This document shows positions 58,054 through 64,000 of a stretch of DNA of 64,000 nucleotides, piece after piece (the first letter of the stretch is position 1; every line of letters starts with the position of its first letter). Under the pieces are notes generated by a model. It did no database searches and was not told where the DNA came from. It was given only the letters and a program-made list of their open reading frames with translations. The position numbers and the translations under genes were made by a program. This DNA is from Andalucia godoyi (Eukaryota; Discoba; Jakobea; Jakobida; Andaluciidae): NCBI GenBank assembly GCA_009859145.1, contig VRVR01000053.1, positions 1-64,000 on the forward strand, read 5' to 3'.

Positions 58054-59283
58054 AATCAGCACTATTATAATGACATATGGGCAGCAATCACCCCTGATGT
58101 GCACCTTTCAGTAAAGACCGTCACGACTCGCAAGCTGCAATCTGGAACCGCAACGATTCTCGTTACTTCGTCGTCATCGCTACCCTGTGTTCGGTCTTCG
58201 ATTGCCCATGGAGGCGCTGAGGAGGAGGAGGAGGAGGAGTTTGGCGATGTGGTTCGGGAATGGGTCATTCGGCATGGCGATGGCATTGGATGCGTTGGGT
58301 TCTTTTCGAGTGATGTTGTGAGCGATGTGCTGGCTGCGCAGAAGGCAGGGTGTCGTGTGCACCGAATCGGAGAATCGCGATGTCTGCTCAAAGTTCCGTT
58401 TGCAGATTTGTTCCACGAACTGGTCCCTGCCGAGTGTGCGAAAGATGGAAAGACTGCGCCGGAGCAGGCATCGGAATGGAACAGGAAGCCATGGTCGTTT
58501 CTGAACATTGATCATCTTGCTCTTGCGATTCCCTCTGCGTCCATGACCTCCGTGTCGCTCTTCTACGAATCTGCGTTTGGGTTTACCCGGTTTCTGTGCT
58601 CGGACGACGACAAGATGGAGGAGGGGCTGGTCGTGGATTCGCAGTCTGGGAGAACGGCTGGACTCCGTACCAAGGCTATTGCAGCAGCCGGTGGTGCAAA
58701 GCTTGTTCTCGTCGAGCCGCTCGACGACAGCCGCAAACAACGATCGCAGATACAGGAGTTTATCGACTGCTTCGGTGGGCCAGGGGTCGCGCATGCCGCG
58801 CTGCAGACGGACAGCGTTGTTGAGGCAGTTGGGTACATGCGGAGCCAGGGAATTCCATTCGTCGACGTTCCGCATGCATACTATGGATACTCGACGATTC
58901 ATTCGTCCTTTCCTCCGTTCTACCGCAATGCCGCCCCTGCGAATGCACATGCAGCTGCGGGTGCGAACGAGGATGAGAGTGAGAGTGAGTGTGCGTGTGT
59001 AGGGGACGACGACACGGAATGCTTTTTGAAATCAAGGTATGATTTGCTGCTGCGGTTGCTGAAGTCACACAAGGCGGTGCAGGATGTTTATAGAGAAAGA
59101 ATCATGGTTGATGGGAACCGGTCTGGAGTATTGCTGCAAACGTTTTCGCTTCCGTTGTCAGACCGACCCACGTTTTACATCGAGGTGATCGAGCGAAGAA
59201 ACGGCGCCGATGGATTCGGAAAAGGAAACATTTCATCGCTGTTTGACGCCATTGAACGAGAACAAGCAAAGCGAGAACGGTGA
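57898..59283 (+). CDS. 4-hydroxyphenylpyruvate dioxygenase-like protein
   Basis: 461 residues. It has two vicinal-oxygen-chelate halves. The iron ligands of HPPD are all present: His 206 in NIDHLALAIP, His 299 in GVAHAALQTD, and Glu 429 in TFYIEVIERR. The C-terminus RRNGADGFGKGNISSLFDAI EREQAKRER is the HPPD gate helix region, and IQEFIDCFGGPGVAHAALQT fits. The usual reaction converts 4-hydroxyphenylpyruvate to homogentisate in tyrosine breakdown. Sequence outside these blocks is divergent, with a poly-Gln insert (58018-58052) in the N-terminal half and an acidic Glu run, so HPPD-like paralogues (HPDL, hydroxymandelate synthase) remain possible. Confidence 0.75.
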
Positions 59284-59859
59284 TGGCTGTGGCCCGTCAT
59301 GCGTTGTCATGTGTCCTTGTTTTGTTGTCTTTTTTACCCTTCACCATTCTCTTCTCATTAATTGTTAGTTTAACGCTTTATCTTTTTCTCTTTTGTTTTA
59401 ATTCTAGATAGAACCCAGACCGACGCTCGCAGCATGCGTGTAAAATATGCTACAGCTCGTCAGTAGACCGATGCCATGTTCCTCGTTTCTCTCTCCAACC
59501 CAAAACTTCTCGCGACGGCCTGGCAATCCATGCAATGTACCAGTACCGGATAAAAACCTTAAAGACGAAGAGTCGATGCTGTTGCGCAGACTCTTCATCA
59601 TCATCATCATCATCATCATCACACGTACACGCACACACACTCACATACCTACTGTATAAACGCACTCACATCCCCCACGCCCCGCAGTTCAAACTTGAAT
59701 CGGGGAATTCGGAGAAATGCTTTATTAATTATTTATATATTTATATTTATGTATGTTTATATATTTGTTTTGTTTTGTTTTTGTATTTTCTGCCTTTTCA
59801 CTGTGTTGTGGATTATGATAGATACTTTATTAGTTGTTTTTGAATAAGGTTGGTGGGGG
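59284..59859. other. Intergenic region
   Basis: 576 bp with an (ATC)n repeat at 59598-59620 and AT-rich sequence (59720-59790) before the next ATG. No gene is seen. Confidence 0.45.
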
Positions 59860-60675
59860 ATGTTGGCTTCTGTGTTTCAAACGCGTGGAGCTCGTCTTGC
59901 GCTTGGAGTCGGTGGTCTTGTCGTAGCTGGTGTGTCACTTGCCGCAGCGACTTCAGCTCCACAGCGATTATCGACGCTCTCGACGAGTCCGTTCCTCACA
60001 GGCATCCAATCTTTATCGCCGTCATCATCGCAGCTGTTGGAAAAGGATCGTCGCGCATACCTCGCGAAGGCGGCCTCGACAGTGCTGTACACGTCTGCCG
60101 TTGCAGCGTCTTCGGCATTCTTGCTTCGGCGCGCAACGGTCTCGCTGCCGAAGATCCTTGGAATCAGCGCAGGTATAATTAGCTCGCAGATTGCAGTGCA
60201 CAGTCTGGACATCCACACGCAGTTTCCTCTCAAGATCGCAGCACTCTCTGCATTCGGTGCTGCTACAGGCGCATCGCTCATGGGAATGCGGTACTTTGCA
60301 TCGCCGCAGATGCTTGCTACGGCAGCTCTCGGAACACTCGCAGTTGCGGCCGGTGCTGCGCTGACTTCATACGTCGTGAAGGACATCGATAGACTGCCGG
60401 GATATGCTGCACTGGTTGGAGGCTCTGCCGCCGTCTCGCTGTGCGGACTCGGCTCCATGTTCTTCCCACATGCAGTGCTGCACAACGTATGGTTGTACGG
60501 AGGCCTCGGTGTGTTCTCGGTCTTGATGATGGTCGGCATGCATCGTATCCAGCGAAATGCACTGGAGAACCCAAGGCATGCAGACTACATCAACGACTCA
60601 ATGCATGTGTACGTCGACATGTATCAGGTCTTCTCAAGGCTTTTGCTTCTAAAAGGCGGCACCAATCGCCGATGA
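59860..60675 (+). CDS. GHITM: GHITM/TMBIM5-like mitochondrial Bax-inhibitor-1 family protein
   Basis: 271 residues. An N-terminal presequence-like region with a first TM (LALGVGGLVVAGVSLAAATS) is followed by about six more helices. The C-terminal part, HNVWLYGGLGVFSVLMMVGM then HRIQRNALENPRHADYINDS and MHVYVDMYQVFSRLLLLKGG, has the BI-1 family end and the INDS-x-x-x-Y-x-D motif found in GHITM (MICS1, TMBIM5). That protein lies in the mitochondrial inner membrane and affects cristae shape and calcium exchange. The human protein is longer (345) because of its presequence. Confidence 0.8.
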   Translation: MLASVFQTRGARLALGVGGLVVAGVSLAAATSAPQRLSTLSTSPFLTGIQSLSPSSSQLLEKDRRAYLAKAASTVLYTSAVAASSAFLLRRATVSLPKILGISAGIISSQIAVHSLDIHTQFPLKIAALSAFGAATGASLMGMRYFASPQMLATAALGTLAVAAGAALTSYVVKDIDRLPGYAALVGGSAAVSLCGLGSMFFPHAVLHNVWLYGGLGVFSVLMMVGMHRIQRNALENPRHADYINDSMHVYVDMYQVFSRLLLLKGGTNRR

Positions 60676-61529
60676 GTGTTCATTTTTTCACTGTTCGCCA
60701 TAAACCACAAACAAGCTGATGCCCCCTGTCCCGTGGTTCGGAGCGGGAATAAATACACACACACGCACACACACGCACACGCACACGCACCCGCACGAAC
60801 GCACGCAGTCACGAGCTGTCCGCGTTCCAAAACGGAAAAGAACCTCAGAACGGTACACGGTCCGACTGTGCCTCCGACGTCGATCTGGATCATGAACGAC
60901 GAGATGCACGCATCAGGAGTACCAGTGACGAAGATCGTAATACTGTGTGATGGTGAGCATGGGGTGTTCTTTATGAGAGGAAAGAACTGCGGGCTGAACG
61001 AGGGAACTGCACTGCTTTCTCACCCAGCGTGTTTTTGATGCACTCTTGTTCAGCATACCGCCCAAGCAAAGCGTTGCCGGTCCGCGATAGGCCGGGGCGA
61101 GGATGAAACTCGTTTCTTCGCTGGGTTTGTCGAGGACATCCCAGACCGCAAAGCCGTAAAGCAACGGTTGGCTGCCGAGAAAGGCGAGGCACATGCATTC
61201 CTGCAGCGCGGATGAATGTGAAGCTGAATCAGTTTAAAGGAATGGAATGGGCGGTGCACGCGTTCTTCGTCAGACACACCCAGAACTCCTCGTCTAAAAT
61301 GGGGGCGGCAGCACGGGTTGCTCCGTACCGATTCTTGATATGAAAACTGGCAAACTGGAGAAGATGTTTCTTCTGCAGTTGCCCACGCCCTTCTGTTGGA
61401 GTATACCTTGTCTTTTATCGTTAATGTCTTACGTTGTCCATCACAAGTGAGACGAGAGATAGTTGGTGGTTTGCGTATGTACAGACTATCGAATTAAGCA
61501 CAGCTTTTTTTTTAATAAGGCACGCGAAC
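60676..61529. other. Intergenic region with CA repeats and a doubtful ORF
   Basis: Contains a (CA)n tract at 60755-60792. The minus-strand frame at 60913-61194 is listed separately. The rest shows no gene. Confidence 0.4.
60913..61194 (-). CDS. Doubtful ORF, 93 residues
   Basis: Starts MCLAFLGSQPLLYGFAVWDV and has a protein-like first half (LDKPSEETSFILAPAYRGPA) but a poor second half. An acceptor-like CTGCAG lies just before the Met, so it might be part of a spliced gene. No family recognised. Confidence 0.25.
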   Translation of the reverse strand: MCLAFLGSQPLLYGFAVWDVLDKPSEETSFILAPAYRGPATLCLGGMLNKSASKTRWVRKQCSSLVQPAVLSSHKEHPMLTITQYYDLRHWYS

Positions 61530-61742
61530 CTATTCCATCTTGTGTGATTTTGGTCTGCTTAACGAAGCTATGCGTTTCCGCCGCGGCGATTCAATCTTTT
61601 GGAGTCCAATGATTTCACGGAGGATATTGAACCTCCACAAGAACAGATTCCAAACGACCCACCATCCAGCTCCGACAAGAACCACAAACACTCCGAAAAA
61701 CAAGAGCATCGCAACAAGATCCCATAGCAGCGACAGCAACAT
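61530..61742 (-). CDS. Small integral membrane protein, SMIM13-like
   Basis: 70 residues from ATG 61742. One long TM segment (LVAMLLFFGVFVVLVGAGWW) is followed by VVWNLFLWRFNILREIIG, which aligns with the SMIM13 signature W-x-x-V/W-H/N-L-F-L-x-K/R-F-x-x-L-R-E-L/I-V/I-G. A basic tail follows. SMIM13 has no known function. The frame is open upstream but has no ATG before a TAG. Given the short length the call is moderate, but the aligned block is specific. Confidence 0.5.
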   Translation of the reverse strand: MLLSLLWDLVAMLLFFGVFVVLVGAGWWVVWNLFLWRFNILREIIGLQKIESPRRKRIASLSRPKSHKME

Positions 61743-62236
61743 CCCGCAGCCGGTGCACTCGTCAGATTGCCTCACGGAGTCAGAACTGACGCTATACTAA
61801 TCCAAAGCAGAACGGAACGGAACGAAACAGAACAGCGACCCCCCACCAGCGCGACAATGGCTTTTCTTTTTGTGTGCATTGACGTCCTCTTGCCACGGAA
61901 TGTGGGATCCCTTTCCAGGAAAAGTGGAAACTCTGCTCCGACTTCAAAAACGCCGTACAACAGACGATACCATGCACCAGCGCTGAAACGGTTATCGTCC
62001 CACGCATCCTCGCAGGACGCTACCTCTGGTACTTGCCGGTGCTCGACGGTGAATCAGGAGGTTATCACCAGTGTGCGTCTGTCTGTCGAATTTTTTTAAT
62101 TTTTAATTTTTTTTTGTGGAACTGGAGCGAGCAAAAAGTTTACGTCGGACATCTTCACCATCATCATCGTCGTCGTCGCCCCCGGTAGCATGCACGGAAA
62201 CAAGAGCCAAGTACACCTCACGCTGCATCAACGATC
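61743..62236. other. Intergenic region
   Basis: 494 bp between the SMIM13-like start and the AAA ATPase stop. It holds a T-rich stretch at 62090-62116. No gene is seen. Confidence 0.4.
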
Positions 62237-64000
62237 TCAGATGCATGACACTGCAACGGCCTGGGAGACAGACACCAAATCTGCCATGCAGACTTGCCGA
62301 ACGGTATGAGAAGTGCGATTGGCTGCTCGCGCCGCAGCACGCACCACAGCATGGTAGATCTTTCGAGGAGTAAACTCAAAAGTGGACCCGAGTTCAGCGA
62401 AATCAACGTCTTCGGAGAGAGGAAGGAGCTTCGGCGTCAATGCTCGGAACAGTTTTGACCGCGTCGTCGCATCAGGAGTCGAAAACTTGACGATATGTTG
62501 GAATACATGGGTAAGGGAGGTCGAGTCAAATGCGTCAGAGTAAGTGCAGACGATGATTCCCGTGTGGCCGATCATCTCCTTGATAAGCCGAGACGTCAGC
62601 AAATCGCGATCGACATCCTCAAAAACAACCATTGTTTGCGCAGACGAAGCATAGGCTAAAATGCCTCGCAGTGTCTGCTGATCATGAATCGACAGCGCTG
62701 GAACAAAATGAACAGACAGGCCGAGATCAAATGCCATCGCAGCTGCGGCAGACCGCTTTCCAACTCCAGGCACTCCAAGAAGTAAAGCTGCGGTCCGAAA
62801 AGCCCCCGTCGCGTTCTTGGATTCCGCTGCACAGTACACTACCTCTGAAAGAGAGTTGTGCACATCAGCAGAGAGAACCAGGGTCTCCACGCCGCCCCGT
62901 GGAACCACGAAGCGAACCGCGTCTCCCATAAACGCGGCATAGCCTCCAATGGCCTTCTTCAATTGTGCAGACGCGGAATCATGCAAGTCAGAAGCGGTAA
63001 GCAAGATGCTGGAACGGGCATCGTCTCTGCAGCGGCCAAACGCTTCTGCGACGGCCAACGACATTGCATTTCGGATCAGGCCGCCCGTCAACTCGAACTG
63101 GACCGCGAGTGCACCGAAATCAACATCATTGTTCAGCGTGACAAAATCTGGGACATGAATCTTCCATATTTCTGAGCGGAGCTCTGCATTCGGGACCACA
63201 AACTCTTGCGTCATCGTGATTCGACGATGCAACGCCTCGTCAAGATCGTAGGATCTGTTCGTAGCCAAGATGCAGACTCCGTGGAACTTCTCCAAGTAGA
63301 TCAGAAATTCGTTGATCAGTCTATTACCTTTGCTGCGACTATGGAAAAGATCATCGCATTCATCAAAGAAGATGAAAGCATCCTTGAGATACGCTTCACG
63401 AAACACCAACTGGATGGCGTCTACCGAGAACATCCGAGAAGCTACTTTCAGAGCCATTAGAGTCGGCATATCCAGGTGCAACAACATCTTTCCGAAATGG
63501 TTCGCAAGACCCTTGGAAAACATGGTTTTGCCAGTGCCGCTTGGGCCATGCAACAGCAACACAAAACTGGAGCTCATCAGAGTTTTCACGCCACTTTTTG
63601 CAGAAAACGATTGGTATCCCAAGAAATCTCGAACTCTGTGCACCATTCGATCCTTCATCGCCGGAGGCAAGATCACTCGATCCAGGTTCTCGGTTGGAAT
63701 CGACATGGAAGAACCTTCGACCAAATTGGAAAGGGAAGAATCGACACCGAGAAAGAAGTCGAGCATTCGCTGATCCATGAAGAACGAGGATGCAGAGAAC
63801 AGCCCACCAGCAGAAACAACCTTTATGAGACCGCTGGAGACAAGCGGCGCAGAGCGGAAGAACCGGGATATCATTTCCACTTGCATCATCAACGATTCTC
63901 CACAGTACAGCTGCACCATGCTACGAATGTTGCTAGGAAAGCTGCCCGCCATGTTAGCTCCGGCATCGTATCGCAACGACGAACCAATGCACACAGCCAA
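62237..64000 (-). CDS. Tandem AAA ATPase, N-terminus beyond the window
   Basis: At least 587 residues; the frame is open at the window edge and the first ATG visible is internal, so the true start lies outside. Module 1 is complete: Walker A LLLHGPSGTGKTMFSKGLAN, Walker B AFIFFDECDDLFHS, sensor 1 ILATNRSYDLDEALHRR (arginine finger HRR). Module 2 is degenerate: LLGVPGVGKRSAAAAMAFD keeps the GKR loop, but Walker B is MVVFEDVDRD and the arginine finger is absent. This resembles double-ring AAA proteins in which only one ring hydrolyses ATP. The class (NSF/CDC48, PEX1/6, or another) cannot be assigned; the N-terminal domain is outside. Confidence 0.8.
   Translation of the reverse strand: MAVCIGSSLRYDAGANMAGSFPSNIRSMVQLYCGESLMMQVEMISRFFRSAPLVSSGLIKVVSAGGLFSASSFFMDQRMLDFFLGVDSSLSNLVEGSSMSIPTENLDRVILPPAMKDRMVHRVRDFLGYQSFSAKSGVKTLMSSSFVLLLHGPSGTGKTMFSKGLANHFGKMLLHLDMPTLMALKVASRMFSVDAIQLVFREAYLKDAFIFFDECDDLFHSRSKGNRLINEFLIYLEKFHGVCILATNRSYDLDEALHRRITMTQEFVVPNAELRSEIWKIHVPDFVTLNNDVDFGALAVQFELTGGLIRNAMSLAVAEAFGRCRDDARSSILLTASDLHDSASAQLKKAIGGYAAFMGDAVRFVVPRGGVETLVLSADVHNSLSEVVYCAAESKNATGAFRTAALLLGVPGVGKRSAAAAMAFDLGLSVHFVPALSIHDQQTLRGILAYASSAQTMVVFEDVDRDLLTSRLIKEMIGHTGIIVCTYSDAFDSTSLTHVFQHIVKFSTPDATTRSKLFRALTPKLLPLSEDVDFAELGSTFEFTPRKIYHAVVRAAARAANRTSHTVRQVCMADLVSVSQAVAVSCI

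Overview
The window is nuclear DNA of a microbial eukaryote. Genes are monocistronic, lie on both strands in head-to-head and tail-to-tail order, and mostly consist of single exons, so the gene set is intron-poor. One spliced gene is clear (SERBP1/Stm1-like, 334-nt intron) and one more intron is possible upstream of a membrane-protein gene. TAA, TAG and TGA all end well-supported genes, so the standard code applies. The gene content suggests an aerobic, free-living, flagellated protist outside the opisthokonts: mitochondrial citrate synthase, a complex III core protein, tafazzin, CMC4 and a complex I assembly factor; enkurin (motile flagellum); and an oxidosqualene cyclase with the Tyr/His/Ile triad of cycloartenol synthases. 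An intron-poor excavate such as a jakobid would fit, but this is a guess; the sequence does not fix the lineage.

Layout. 1-18 kb: broken FAD-linked oxidase, relic transposon A, GT37-like fucosyltransferase, citrate synthase, 7TM receptor, UQCRC2-like core protein, NDUFAF4-like factor, D-serine dehydratase family enzyme, gustatory-receptor-like protein, bestrophin (next to a long CT tract), a multi-pass membrane protein and an acyltransferase. 18-37 kb: TFIIIC TPR subunit, PH protein, universal stress protein, mitochondrial TPR protein, glutathionyl-hydroquinone reductase, 4-TM protein, Tse2-like protein, PX/sorting nexin and an acylated low-complexity protein. 37-46 kb: an eRF1-like gene interrupted by CTT-TAG-C, ribosomal protein uL13, CMC4, relic transposon B, PRKRIP1, tafazzin and cycloartenol synthase. 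46-64 kb: MTR4, sepiapterin reductase, PP2A catalytic subunit, SERBP1-like, enkurin, HPPD-like, GHITM/TMBIM5-like, SMIM13-like and a tandem AAA ATPase cut by the window end.

Two observations stand out. First, 1278-1643 and 40181-40774 are two inverted copies of one internally deleted transposon. Both keep about 200 bp of the same hairpin-rich end, and they carry different pieces of one Fanzor/TnpB-type RNA-guided nuclease (zinc-ribbon region in A, N-terminus plus RuvC-III in B). Second, the eRF1-like gene needs a +1 shift at CTT TAG C, the same type of site (CUU-stop-C) that bacterial RF2 genes use for autoregulatory frameshifting, and a perfect 7-bp hairpin lies just downstream. Loss by mutation, a sequence error or an ultrashort intron remain possible. 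Telomere-like boxes (AACCCTA) lie upstream of the uL13 and SERBP1-like genes, suggesting a shared translation-gene control element.
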